The notes under the pieces are model-generated. The model was given only the letters and a program-made list of their open reading frames with translations, was not told where the DNA came from and searched no databases. A DNA stretch of 64,000 nucleotides from Bacteroides timonensis. Lineage in GTDB: Bacteria > Bacteroidota > Bacteroidia > Bacteroidales > Bacteroidaceae. The first letter of the stretch is position 1. Each line of letters opens with the position of its first letter. Where the stretch lies: positions 1 to 64,000 of the forward strand of contig NZ_CBVI010000118.1 in assembly GCF_000513195.1 (NCBI RefSeq), in the 5' to 3' direction. The position numbers and the translations under genes are program-made. Positions 9,526 through 19,223 of the stretch are shown here, one piece after another.

Positions 9526-10559
9526 GAAACACTCGGTATTAAAGGAATACGTATGGTAAACTGCTCGTTCTCGCTGATTTGTATCTCCCGCTTGTAAAGC
9601 AAATGATAGCGTTTTGCAAGATTTGCCAGTCCTATACCAGTTCCGGTAGTAGCAGTCAGTTTAGGCTGCACCGGATTGGTAACGATTAATTCTTCCCCTT
9701 CGGTATAAATACGGATATTCAATGGATGCCTGTCGCTTATTTCATTATGTTTCACTGCATTCTCTATCAGCATCTGGACTGCCATAGGAGGCAAATAATA
9801 ATTGGCATATTTATTATCAATACAAATATCAAAAGAGAGATTATCTTCAAAGCGCATCTTCAACAAAAAGATGTAGGCTGACACAAATTCTATTTCATCC
9901 TTCACACACACACTTTTCGAATCATTTCCCTGCAAGGTGTAGCGCAATACACGGGAAAGTTCCTGAATGTATTCCTGTGCTTTATCCTGGTCTTCGCGTA
10001 CCAGTGACCGGAGAGTATTCAGAGAGTTAAAAAGCATGTGCGGATTCAATTGATTCTTCAAAGCCTCATACTGGTTCAGGATGTTCTCGGCCTGCAACTG
10101 CTGGTTTTCTATAACGACTTCCTGCTGACGCCGGATAAGGTAGGATATATAACAACTTCCCGATACGGTACAGGTTATTATAAAATCACGCAGAGGATGC
10201 AGATAATGATGTACCATGGCATCAATGGCCGGAATATCGAAAGTGTGATGCAGGAATACAAAACATTTCCCTAACAAACTGCTTAAAATCCAAGTCAGTA
10301 TCAATGACAATATCATCTTCTGCCAGGTAATTTTTACAGCCGGCTGGTTAAAGTGGAACAGCAAAATGTTCACCTCAAACAGAATCACAAGAGAGATGAA
10401 AGTGAAAAACACTTCACTTGCCACATCAGCAGGCCTCATCCCCGGAAACAGTGTCTGGCTCTCGAAGACATCAAAGAGAGAAACCAATTCCGGAAAATGA
10501 ATCAATGTTGCCACGGAAATGGAAACGATGAGTATAAACAGAGTATACCGGTTTTTCAT
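9522..10559 (-). CDS. LytS/YehU-type sensor histidine kinase
   Basis: A 345-residue membrane kinase. Four hydrophobic segments occupy roughly residues 5-145, then a short coiled segment (EVVIENQQLQAENI) leads into the HisKA-like block NQLNPHMLFNSLNTLRSLV, where the His of NPH is the phosphorylation site. An ATPase domain with ENAVKHNE and GTGIGLANLAKR follows. The family partners LytTR regulators, as here. No extracellular sensor domain of any size is visible, so the signal is probably membrane-borne or very small. Confidence 0.92.
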   Translation of the reverse strand: MKNRYTLFILIVSISVATLIHFPELVSLFDVFESQTLFPGMRPADVASEVFFTFISLVILFEVNILLFHFNQPAVKITWQKMILSLILTWILSSLLGKCFVFLHHTFDIPAIDAMVHHYLHPLRDFIITCTVSGSCYISYLIRRQQEVVIENQQLQAENILNQYEALKNQLNPHMLFNSLNTLRSLVREDQDKAQEYIQELSRVLRYTLQGNDSKSVCVKDEIEFVSAYIFLLKMRFEDNLSFDICIDNKYANYYLPPMAVQMLIENAVKHNEISDRHPLNIRIYTEGEELIVTNPVQPKLTATTGTGIGLANLAKRYHLLYKREIQISENEQFTIRIPLIPSVS

Positions 10560-10578
10560 GCTTGCAGTATTTTACATA

Positions 10579-10586
10579 CAAAGATA
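10579..10586 (-). promoter_or_regulatory. -7 box upstream of the sensor kinase
   Basis: Minus-strand TATCTTTG fits TAnnTTTG and sits 20 bases before the ATG at 10559. A second TATCTTTG lies at about 10616-10623. No clean -33 element is present, so a local promoter within the pump operon is possible but unproven. Confidence 0.4.
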
Positions 10587-10630
10587 CATTTTATTCCATC
10601 ACATCCTTATTTTTTCAAAGATAAGGAACC

Positions 10631-11536
10631 TTATTGTTCAGCCGAAGCCTGCTCTTTCATAATCCTTGCTGTGACGTACATACCGGGACGGAATTGATTG
10701 TCCACAGTATCTACCCTGGCATAGACTTCAACAGAGCGTGTATCTTCATCCACTTTCTGCCCGATAGATATCAAAGTAGCCTTAAATACTGTTTTTCCCA
10801 TTCCGTTTACACGAAATTGTACCGGATTTCCCACTTTCATATCTGCCAGATCCTTTTCATAGGTTGTCAATCTGAGTAAAGTCCGACTTTTATCTACTAT
10901 TTCACAAAGGGCATCTCCTACATTCATATATTTACCAACATTCATTTTCACATCTGCCACATAGCCACTGATCGGAGCTTTAATCTGCAAAAAAGGTTGA
11001 ATACCCTCCTTCAGCAAGACTTCAGGTTCCACTTCCAGTAATTTCAACTGTGCAGCCGCCGCCTCCACACGGCTTTTCATTGAAAGGTAATCTGCCTTGC
11101 TTTGCTGAAGTTTCTTTTGGGAGGCTGCTTGTTCGGCAGAAAGAGCTTGCTGGCGAAGGTATTCCGCTTCCAGAAATTCAGTCTGTGCATGACTGTCCAG
11201 ATATGTCTGTTGTAAAGTTATAAAGTCGGGATTTTCCAGAGTAGCCAATACACTCCCTTGCCGTACAGGTTCACCGGGCAACAAAGAAGTACTTTTAATA
11301 ACCCCACCCATCGTAAGCGAAACCGTCGCCATCCGTTGTGGAGGAATAACCATTGTACCGTTAAATGATACCTGATTGGGTTTAGAAGTAGCTGAAGTGA
11401 TAGCATCTACCTGAATGCTATCTGTCACGTTTTCTGCTACGGCAACAGTAGTAGCCTCTTCTGCCGGTTGTACTTCTTTGTTCTCGCCGCATGCTGTCAG
11501 CACCAGCAGAATTAAGGGGAAAGTTATCTTTTTCAT
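10631..11536 (-). CDS. RND efflux periplasmic adaptor lipoprotein (CusB/HlyD-type)
   Basis: Links the inner-membrane pump to the outer membrane. I use the ATG at 11536 (MKKITFPLILLVLTACGENK, 301 residues) because it gives a proper lipobox (LTAC) and leaves 11 bp after the pump gene; a TTG-started frame reaches 11569. Order of parts: lipoprotein signal, a beta-barrel/lipoyl half (GGVIKSTSLLPGEPV), a coiled hairpin rich in Gln and Ala (about 120-175), the second lipoyl half (IKAPISGYVADVKMNVG), then the beta-barrel ending in FRPGMYVTARI. The substrate cannot be read from the sequence, but the pump next door is of the heavy-metal type. Confidence 0.9.
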   Translation of the reverse strand: MKKITFPLILLVLTACGENKEVQPAEEATTVAVAENVTDSIQVDAITSATSKPNQVSFNGTMVIPPQRMATVSLTMGGVIKSTSLLPGEPVRQGSVLATLENPDFITLQQTYLDSHAQTEFLEAEYLRQQALSAEQAASQKKLQQSKADYLSMKSRVEAAAAQLKLLEVEPEVLLKEGIQPFLQIKAPISGYVADVKMNVGKYMNVGDALCEIVDKSRTLLRLTTYEKDLADMKVGNPVQFRVNGMGKTVFKATLISIGQKVDEDTRSVEVYARVDTVDNQFRPGMYVTARIMKEQASAEQ

Positions 11537-11546
11537 CGTCATCATT

Positions 11547-14500
11547 CTATTTAAAAAGTTCGTATTCAAGGGCTGCTATATTGTATTGATATACCGTTTC
11601 GAGGTATCCGCGACGAATGTCACGCGCCACATTAACGGCTTGTATAAATTCAGTTATATTAGTTTCGCTATGTTGCAACTGCAGGTTAGCCACCTTCAAC
11701 AGTTCATCCGCTTCTTTCAATGCCGATGTTGTATAATAGCGCAGACTTTCAGACTGGCGGCGCAAACTGGCAACAGCTTCCGAAACTTTGTTATATAGAT
11801 TCTGTGTATTAGCCTCAGCTTCAGTTCTTGCTATGACGGCAGCCACTTTCGCTTGCTTTATCTTGCTATGCCGCGGCAAGAAATAAACCGGAAAGGAAAC
11901 TCCAACCATCCACGAATTCAATCCTTTCAGTGGAAGTATATCCTGACGTACGTAACCGAAGGAAAGTTCAGGGAAAAATCGGCTTCGCTCCACATTCAAT
12001 TGTGCTTTAGCCTCATTAGCCTGACTCTGAAAATAATTCAGATGGACTTCCGAAAAAGACGGCACCTGATAATCTACCGGAAATTGTACCAACGCCGTAT
12101 CTGCCGGAATCAATGGCCGGTCTGCATAACAGACCCAATTCAGGCGTGACAAAGCCAGTTTTTCCTCTTCTTGTGCCTGAAAAAGGCGATTCTTCATATC
12201 CACAGCCATACTGGTGGTCATGTTTTTCTCCAGCAAAGTTATTTCTCCCTGCTGATAACGCAACTCACCCATACGCTGTAATTGCCCGGCCAATTTGTTC
12301 TGGTCATTGTATAAAGCACGAAGATTGCAGGCATATAGATAATATGCCCATGCACGCTTCACTTCCGCCACTACCTCTTTTTCAACAATCTGCCGGTAGA
12401 AAGTCCCCGTTTCAACCTGCCTGTTCACCAAGGCATTCTTATAAAAAGGAGTCAACAGCGAGCCTAAGCCTTGGGTTACTTCCCACTGCTTGTCTTTTCT
12501 AAGTTCACCATTCAGTTGTCCCCATGAATAGTTCATCTCGGTAGGAGACAATTCCAAAACTTCTCCCCTGCCCGCCTTTACCTGGCGGATTGCCGCAGAA
12601 GCTATTTTCAACCGGGGATGGTTCTGCTTTGCCAGTTCTATAGCCTGCTCCATCGTCACTTTCTCCTGAGCTTTCGCCGTAAAGGGCAACATAACAGCCA
12701 ACAACAGAAAGAAGAACAAGAACTTTTTCGCAGAGAAACGACGTTTCCATACCACTGTATAGCTTACAATCTGATAGAAAACAGGAATAATAAGCAGTGT
12801 CAATACAGTAGATACAATCAACCCGCCAATAACTACAGTAGCCAACGGACGCTGCACTTCGGCGCCGGCCGAGGTGGCAACGGCCATAGGAACAAATCCC
12901 AAGGAAGCAACCAGTCCTGTCAAGAAAACAGGCCGCAACAGATGAGCGGTTCCACGGGCAATCACCCGTCTGGTAGAAAGAGCATACATAGTTTCTTTTC
13001 TTATATCATTAAAGTGATTAATCATTAAAATACCATTGAGAACCGCTACGCCGAAGAGGGCAATGAAGCCTACTCCCGCCGAAATGCTGAATGGAAGACC
13101 GCGTAGCCATAGTGCCAGAATACCGCCAATCAATGAAAGAGGCACGGTAGAGAACACCACCAATGTATAAGTAACATTCTTGAAAGCGAAAAACAATAGT
13201 AACAGAATCAGCATCAGAGCTACCGGTACAACAACCAGCAAAGTGTTGATGGCATTCTGCAAATTCTCAAATTGTCCGCCATATTCGAAATAATATCCGG
13301 GCTTCAATTGAATATTCTTGTCCAGCGTCTTCTGTATATCCTGCACCACCTGCTGAATATCCGCTCCACGCACATTGACCCCGATTACAATACGACGTTT
13401 GGTTGCATCCCGGTTAATCTGTAACGGACCATTCACCAAATCAATGGTAGCTACCTCACTGACCGGTATCTGAATGCCTTCATTGGAACGGACAAAGAGT
13501 TTATCCAGATTCAAATCAGCCACTTTATCCTGATCCAGACGAACCACCAAGTCAAAGCGACGCTCATTCTCAAAGACTACTCCACTAGCCTCTCCGGCAT
13601 AGGCTGTACGAATAATAGTATTCAATTCTTCTATATTGATACCATAGCGGGCAATCTTTCCACGATTATACTTTACTACCAACTGAGGTAACCCCATTGT
13701 CTGTTCCACAATCACATCCGATGCCCCAGGTACCTTTTCTACAAAAGCAGCAGCTTCTTTTGCCTTCTGATAGAGTTCATGTGTATCTTCTCCATAAAGT
13801 TTAACAGCAATATCTGCTTTGGCTCCTGTCATCAACTCATTAAAACGAAGTTGGATAGGTTGGGAGAAATTAAACTCCGCACGGTTAGCTAACGGTTCAA
13901 GAGCCTCTTTCATCTTCTCTACCATTTCGGCACGACTGGCAGCACTGATCCACTCCTTGAAAGGCTTCATGACAATCATTACGTCGGCATCTTCCACTGC
14001 CATCGGGTCTGTCGGAACTTCCGCCGTACCTATTTTAGCTACCACATGTTTGATTTCCGGGAGTTTATCCATCAGGAGTTTCTCCGCTTCATTGGATACT
14101 TCGATGCTTTCGCTCAACGAACTGCCGGCCGGAAGCGTCATCTGCATGGCAAAATCCCCTTCATCCAACGTAGGAATAAACTCCGCTCCCAGACGGGTGA
14201 AAAGAAAGAGAGAAATAACCAGAGCCACAAACGCAGTTGCAACAGTCTGCCACTTAAAGCGCAAGCAGAATGACAAGGCACGGGCATAGAGTTTATTCAG
14301 TGCTTCAAAGAATTTATCAGCAAAAGTCGATTTTGTCACAATATGATGTTTCAGGAACAGGGAAGCCATCATCGGAACGTAAGTCAATGATAAGAACAGA
14401 GCACCGATAATGCAAAATACCAGGGTTTTAGCCATCGGCGTGAAATACTTCCCTTCTATTCCCGTCAACGTCAGTATAGGGAAAAAGACGATCAGAATGA

Positions 14501-15863
14501 TGAATACAGCAAATGTCGCAGACCGTACCACACTCGAAGCACCTTTCTCTACTTCCGCATCCATTTCTTTTGCCGATAAAGTACGTCCTTTAAACTTCTT
14601 ACTGTAAATATGTGCCAATATACCTTCCAATATAACAATAGAGCCATCGACAACAATACCGAAATCTATCGCCCCCAGGCTCATAAGGTTGGCAGAAACA
14701 TTAAAGATACGCATCAGAATGAATGCAAACAACATTGCTAATGGAATGACGGAAGCCACAATCAGTCCAGCACGTACATTACCCAGAAAAACAATCAATA
14801 CCAGAAATACGATGATCGCGCCTTCTATCAGATTGTAGATAACAGTAGAAATGTTGCGGTTCACTAATTCAGATCGGTTCAGATAAGGCTCGATAGTAAC
14901 ACCTTCCGGCAATATCTTCTGTATCTTTTCCACCCTTTTCTCCAGTTCTCCGGTTACGACATTGGCATTGGCTCCTTTCAGCATCATGGCAATGCCACCC
15001 ACACATTCGCCCTTGCCGTCCATTGTCATGGCTCCGAAACGTTTGGGTGCTCCGAAGCGTACCGTACCGATGTCACTGATACGGATAGGAATACCATTGC
15101 GATTAGCTACTACTACCTGTTCCACATCTTTAATGCAGCTTATCATTCCTTCGGAACGAATATAATAAGCACGATTTACTTTCTCGATATAGCTGCCACC
15201 CGTATTCTGATTATTCTTATTTAAAGCTTCGAACACCTCTCCGATGGTGATATTGAGAGAGAAAAGTACATCTGGATCAACCGCTACTTCATATTGTTTC
15301 AGATAGCCTCCGAAACTGTTTATCTCAACAATTCCTGGAATACCTGACAATTGCCGTTTCACAATCCAATCCTGAATGGTACGAAGCTCCATGGCATCAT
15401 ATTTATCTTCATAATCCGGCTCCACTTTCAATACATATTGGTATATCTCACCCAGCCCGGTGGTGATAGGCATCATTTCGGGCATACCCAACTCGGAAGG
15501 AATCTCACCGGCCACACTCTGTATTTGCTCGTTCACCAGCTGGCGGGCATCCAGAGTAGGTACACTCTCTTCAAAGACTACCGTCACCACCGACAACCCG
15601 AAACGGGAGACAGAACGGATTTCAGTGACATTCATGATATTGCTCATGGCGATTTCCACGGGCATTGTGATTAGTTGCTCCACCTCTTGTGGAGCCAAGG
15701 TTGGTGACACGGTTACAATCTGTACCTGATTGTTTGTAATATCCGGAACAGCATCTATAGGAAGTGTCAACATGGAATAAATTCCACCAATCAAAAGAAA
15801 CAAAGTGGTAAGCCCCACAAAAAGCTTCTTCTTTACTGAGAATCGAAGGATAGCGTCGAACAT
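11547..15863 (-). CDS. CusA/CzcA-type RND efflux pump fused to a TolC-like outer-membrane factor
   Basis: A 1438-residue protein. Residues 1 to about 1040 are a full heavy-metal-efflux RND permease: first TM at 13-33, porter domain, the TM4 segment with LGAIDFGIVVDGSIVILEG, second porter half, and the last TM bundle. After a short linker (WKRRFSAKKF) comes a hydrophobic segment ending in FTAKAQ, exactly like a signal peptide, and then about 385 residues of TolC family sequence (VTMEQAIELAKQNHPRL ... coiled-coil repeats). One polypeptide therefore supplies two parts of the tripartite pump. Such fusions are known in Bacteroides. It is the first gene of an operon with the adaptor and the LytS/LytTR pair. 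Confidence 0.92.
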   Translation of the reverse strand: MFDAILRFSVKKKLFVGLTTLFLLIGGIYSMLTLPIDAVPDITNNQVQIVTVSPTLAPQEVEQLITMPVEIAMSNIMNVTEIRSVSRFGLSVVTVVFEESVPTLDARQLVNEQIQSVAGEIPSELGMPEMMPITTGLGEIYQYVLKVEPDYEDKYDAMELRTIQDWIVKRQLSGIPGIVEINSFGGYLKQYEVAVDPDVLFSLNITIGEVFEALNKNNQNTGGSYIEKVNRAYYIRSEGMISCIKDVEQVVVANRNGIPIRISDIGTVRFGAPKRFGAMTMDGKGECVGGIAMMLKGANANVVTGELEKRVEKIQKILPEGVTIEPYLNRSELVNRNISTVIYNLIEGAIIVFLVLIVFLGNVRAGLIVASVIPLAMLFAFILMRIFNVSANLMSLGAIDFGIVVDGSIVILEGILAHIYSKKFKGRTLSAKEMDAEVEKGASSVVRSATFAVFIILIVFFPILTLTGIEGKYFTPMAKTLVFCIIGALFLSLTYVPMMASLFLKHHIVTKSTFADKFFEALNKLYARALSFCLRFKWQTVATAFVALVISLFLFTRLGAEFIPTLDEGDFAMQMTLPAGSSLSESIEVSNEAEKLLMDKLPEIKHVVAKIGTAEVPTDPMAVEDADVMIVMKPFKEWISAASRAEMVEKMKEALEPLANRAEFNFSQPIQLRFNELMTGAKADIAVKLYGEDTHELYQKAKEAAAFVEKVPGASDVIVEQTMGLPQLVVKYNRGKIARYGINIEELNTIIRTAYAGEASGVVFENERRFDLVVRLDQDKVADLNLDKLFVRSNEGIQIPVSEVATIDLVNGPLQINRDATKRRIVIGVNVRGADIQQVVQDIQKTLDKNIQLKPGYYFEYGGQFENLQNAINTLLVVVPVALMLILLLLFFAFKNVTYTLVVFSTVPLSLIGGILALWLRGLPFSISAGVGFIALFGVAVLNGILMINHFNDIRKETMYALSTRRVIARGTAHLLRPVFLTGLVASLGFVPMAVATSAGAEVQRPLATVVIGGLIVSTVLTLLIIPVFYQIVSYTVVWKRRFSAKKFLFFFLLLAVMLPFTAKAQEKVTMEQAIELAKQNHPRLKIASAAIRQVKAGRGEVLELSPTEMNYSWGQLNGELRKDKQWEVTQGLGSLLTPFYKNALVNRQVETGTFYRQIVEKEVVAEVKRAWAYYLYACNLRALYNDQNKLAGQLQRMGELRYQQGEITLLEKNMTTSMAVDMKNRLFQAQEEEKLALSRLNWVCYADRPLIPADTALVQFPVDYQVPSFSEVHLNYFQSQANEAKAQLNVERSRFFPELSFGYVRQDILPLKGLNSWMVGVSFPVYFLPRHSKIKQAKVAAVIARTEAEANTQNLYNKVSEAVASLRRQSESLRYYTTSALKEADELLKVANLQLQHSETNITEFIQAVNVARDIRRGYLETVYQYNIAALEYELFK

Positions 15864-15988
15864 GTTTTATACTTTTGGTTTTTGCACAAAAGTAAACTAT
15901 CCGAATTATACACAGAATGACTGTGTGCTGAACCGGCTATTTTAGCAATTCAACCATCGATATCAGTCATTGAAGTGAAACTACCGAC

Positions 15989-17230
15989 TTACAGCTTATC
16001 GCCGAACAGAAAATCTTTCTTCCTCCTATACGCCCATATCAATGCAAGTATCGTAATGCAAAGGTTAAAGATAAACGGAAACTCCTGCGAACGTACATGA
16101 AACAATGATTGGAAGAAATCTACGATAAACGGACAAAGCAGCACGGCCAGATAATTCATTGCCATCACAAAAGCCAATGCCAGCGTGGTTTTCTGGGGAA
16201 CAGCCGTATCCACCGTTTTATCATAAATCAACGGTTGGATAACCCCATAGCCCAATCCCACCAGTATGCAGCCGGGTATAATCAGCCATTCTTTGGGAGA
16301 AATCCATATCAGTGCCAACCCCAGTGCAATACACAGCAGACTGTAAAACTTAGTCTTTTCCTTCAGATACTTTACAACATGCCCCAGAAAGAAACCGGGT
16401 GCCATGATAGCAAGGAAGAAGAGGGAAATCATCATCCCCGAGTTCCCACTGGAAAAGTGATGTTCCTCCATCAGGAACGGAAGGTTGAACGTCACGATCA
16501 ATACGATATAAGTGGTAAGCCCGTAGAAAAGCATCAGTTGCAGCAGATGACGGACATGAATACCATACTTACCGGGGATAGCGGGAACAGTCGTTTCTGC
16601 CGATGAAGAAGTATCAGCAGGAGATTTATCCGATGACGTGATTTGTGCTTCACAATCCGCATTTTCGTCTTTCAGATGGATGGTGAGTATGATGGCTACC
16701 AAAGGTAGTAAATAGACCAGGAAAGGCAGATGCCAGTTCACTTCTGCCAGATAACCGGTAACAGCAGTTGCCACCACCAGCGTAACATTTGTAATAGCGG
16801 AACTGTATCCAAACTGTTTCACCCGGTAGGTTCCCGTGAAATAGCGGGATATCAATCCGGTAGAAAGCGGAATAATCAGTCCCGCACCAATTCCCAGCAG
16901 GGCGCTGACAGCTATTAATTGCCACATTTTTGTGGAAAACAGGTACAGCACCCCGCTCGCGGCGAACATCCAGAGCCCCGCGCGTAACAGACGGACGAAG
17001 TCGCGTTTCTCGGCCAACTTGCCCGCCAATAAAATAAAAGGTATAATCAATAACGAAGGTAAGGAACTAAGCATCTGGATGTCCAACTCCGAAGCATCCG
17101 GAAAAGTGGTGGAAAGCTGTCCCAGAATAGGAGAAACAGCCAATCCCGGCAAAGAGGTCAATGCAGAGATAGACCAGATGCCGATAAGCGTAATTAAGGG
17201 AATAGTCCCCCGTCCGGTATTGATTTTCAT
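15989..17230 (-). CDS. Major facilitator superfamily transporter
   Basis: A 413-residue inner-membrane permease with about 12 hydrophobic segments in two halves and a central hydrophilic loop (near DENADCEAQITSSDKSP). The start MKINTGRGTIPL at 17230 is preferred over the open frame to 17281. The MFS A-motif region is recognisable in AGKLAEKRDFVRLLRAG after TM2. Substrate unknown; drug or small organic-anion export are both possible. It is divergent from gadB, and the 458-bp gap between them holds a large nested inverted repeat. Confidence 0.85.
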   Translation of the reverse strand: MKINTGRGTIPLITLIGIWSISALTSLPGLAVSPILGQLSTTFPDASELDIQMLSSLPSLLIIPFILLAGKLAEKRDFVRLLRAGLWMFAASGVLYLFSTKMWQLIAVSALLGIGAGLIIPLSTGLISRYFTGTYRVKQFGYSSAITNVTLVVATAVTGYLAEVNWHLPFLVYLLPLVAIILTIHLKDENADCEAQITSSDKSPADTSSSAETTVPAIPGKYGIHVRHLLQLMLFYGLTTYIVLIVTFNLPFLMEEHHFSSGNSGMMISLFFLAIMAPGFFLGHVVKYLKEKTKFYSLLCIALGLALIWISPKEWLIIPGCILVGLGYGVIQPLIYDKTVDTAVPQKTTLALAFVMAMNYLAVLLCPFIVDFFQSLFHVRSQEFPFIFNLCITILALIWAYRRKKDFLFGDKL

Positions 17231-17302
17231 ATATACAATATTTATATAGTTTGAAACAGTGCAAGAAAAACAAAAGTACAAAGAGAAAGTTCAAAGAGTG
17301 AA

Positions 17303-17565
17303 GGAGAGTATAAATGATAATTTACCAGCGTAGCGCTGGAGCAAGGTTCTCCTTCGGCGTGCAAGTAATCTTTCAGACGCGGATGACACGGATGACGCGG
17401 ATTTTTAAAGCTGCGCTATACATATCGGCATATCACACCGAAGGAAAAAAAATCCGCGTCATCCGTGTCATCCGTGTCTGAAAGATTAAAGTCCGCATTC
17501 GTCCGCCTCATCCGCGTCGTCCGCGTACCAATTCTTTCACCCGCTAAATTATCATTTACCTCTCC
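17303..17565. repeat. Nested inverted element (MITE-like) upstream of gadB
   Basis: Outer ends are related inverted repeats: GGAGAG plus TAAATGATAATTTA (about 17303-17324) against TAAATTATCATTTA plus CTCTCC (about 17545-17565). Inside are a perfect hairpin CCAGCG-tag-CGCTGG (17325-17339), an 11-bp CCTTCGGCGTG/CACACCGAAGG pair, and 40-nt arms (17367-17406 and 17448-17487) with one mismatch. The 40-nt arms contain 9-bp repeats (GACGCGGAT, GACACGGAT). No ORF fits. It may be a non-autonomous mobile element or a structured RNA/terminator in this divergent region. Confidence 0.6.
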
Positions 17566-17688
17566 CTCCCTTTAATAAACGCCAAAATATGTAAAACCCC
17601 GGAACTTTCCTCTGCAAACGCCGTTGTTGTGGGAAATTCGACGGGGAAAATCCTCGCCGCCTAAACCTAAACTAAAACAATTAGTAAA

Positions 17689-19134
17689 ATGGAAGATGTA
17701 AATTTCAGAAAAGGTGATGCCAAAACAGAAGTGTTTGGATCAAACAGAATGTTGCAACCCTCTCCGGTAGAGAAGATCCCTGACGGACCTACTACTCCCG
17801 AGATTGCTTATCAGATGGTAAAAGACGAAACTTTCGCTCAAACTCAACCCCGTCTGAATCTGGCTACATTCGTTACCACTTATATGGACGACTATGCCAC
17901 CAAGCTGATGAACGAGGCGATCAACATCAACTACATTGACGAAACGGAATATCCCCGTATCGCCGTGATGAACGGAAAATGTATCAACATCGTAGCAAAC
18001 TTGTGGAACTCTCCTGAAAAGGATACTTGGAAAACAGGTGCGCTGGCCATTGGTTCAAGTGAAGCATGTATGTTGGGCGGTGTGGCAGCTTGGCTGCGTT
18101 GGCGTAAAAAACGCCAGGCTCAGGGCAAACCATTCGATAAACCTAATTTCGTTATCTCAACCGGTTTCCAGGTAGTATGGGAAAAGTTCGCTCAGTTGTG
18201 GCAGATTGAAATGCGTGAAGTGCCTTTGACCCTTGACAAGACTACTCTTGATCCGGAAGAAGCATTAAAAATGTGTGATGAAAACACCATTTGTATCGTA
18301 CCTATTCAGGGTGTGACATGGACCGGACTGAACGATGACGTAGAAGCACTGGACAAAGCTCTCGATGCTTACAACGCCAAGACCGGTTACGATATTCCTA
18401 TCCATGTAGATGCTGCCAGTGGTGGTTTCATCCTGCCGTTCCTCTATCCTGAAACGAAATGGGACTTCCGCTTGAAGTGGGTTCTTTCTATCAGTGTCAG
18501 CGGACATAAGTTCGGTCTCGTTTATCCGGGTCTGGGTTGGGTTTGCTGGAAAGGCAAAGAATATCTGCCCGAGGAAATGTCATTCAGCGTAAACTACCTC
18601 GGTGCAAACATTACTCAGGTCGGCTTGAACTTCTCCCGTCCTGCTGCTCAAATCCTGGGTCAGTACTACCAATTCATTCGCTTAGGATTCCAGGGATACA
18701 AAGAGGTGCAGTATAATTCGCTGACCATTGCGAAGTATATCCATGACGAAATCGCCAAGATGGAACCGTTCGTCAACTATTCAGAAGAAGTGGTGAACCC
18801 GTTGTTCATCTGGTACATGAAACCGGAGTACGCCAAGAATGCTAAATGGACGTTGTACGACCTTCAGGATAAACTGTCGCAACACGGTTGGATGGTACCG
18901 GCTTATACTCTGCCTTCTAAACTGGAAGACTATGTTGTAATGCGTGTGGTAGTACGCCAGGGCTTCAGCCGCGACATGGCAGACATGTTGCTGGGCGACA
19001 TCAAGAATGCTATCACCGAACTGGAGAAATTGGATTATCCTACTCCTACCCGCATGGCTCAGGAAAAGAACTTGCCGGTGGAAGCTAAGATGTTCAATCA
19101 TGGTGGACGCCGCCATAAAAAGGCTGTAAAATAA
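17689..19134 (+). CDS. gadB: Glutamate decarboxylase
   Basis: PLP enzyme converting L-glutamate to GABA and CO2, consuming a proton; the core of glutamate-dependent acid resistance. 481 residues. The PLP-binding lysine is K274 in SVSGHKFGLVYPG, matching K276 of the E. coli enzyme. PIHVDAASGGF, with the PLP-contacting Asp, precedes it. The C-terminus ends in NHGGRRHKKAVK, keeping the basic/His-rich tail that gates the active site by pH in E. coli GadB. It is followed by glsA and then, beyond a convergent channel gene, gadC. No TAnnTTTG box is obvious in the 120 bp before it. Confidence 0.97.
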   Translation: MEDVNFRKGDAKTEVFGSNRMLQPSPVEKIPDGPTTPEIAYQMVKDETFAQTQPRLNLATFVTTYMDDYATKLMNEAININYIDETEYPRIAVMNGKCINIVANLWNSPEKDTWKTGALAIGSSEACMLGGVAAWLRWRKKRQAQGKPFDKPNFVISTGFQVVWEKFAQLWQIEMREVPLTLDKTTLDPEEALKMCDENTICIVPIQGVTWTGLNDDVEALDKALDAYNAKTGYDIPIHVDAASGGFILPFLYPETKWDFRLKWVLSISVSGHKFGLVYPGLGWVCWKGKEYLPEEMSFSVNYLGANITQVGLNFSRPAAQILGQYYQFIRLGFQGYKEVQYNSLTIAKYIHDEIAKMEPFVNYSEEVVNPLFIWYMKPEYAKNAKWTLYDLQDKLSQHGWMVPAYTLPSKLEDYVVMRVVVRQGFSRDMADMLLGDIKNAITELEKLDYPTPTRMAQEKNLPVEAKMFNHGGRRHKKAVK

Positions 19135-19137
19135 TTG

Positions 19138-19216
19138 AAGTGATAGGGTGATAGAGTGATAAGGTGATTGAGCAATATCACCCTAACACTCTATCGCCTT
19201 AACACTCTAACACTTT
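19138..19216. repeat. Hairpin of GTGATAG-type repeats between gadB and glsA
   Basis: The left arm is a series of GTGATAGG/GTGATAGAG words and the right arm the complementary ATCACCCTAACACTCTATC. The pairing is imperfect but extended. It could attenuate or stabilise the gadB-glsA transcript. Confidence 0.5.
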
Positions 19217-19223
19217 ATTAACT

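Noticed and set aside
11537..11569. TTG-initiated longer adaptor protein overlapping the RND gene
   Set aside because: It would bury the lipoprotein signal behind 11 extra residues; the ATG at 11536 gives a normal lipobox and no overlap.
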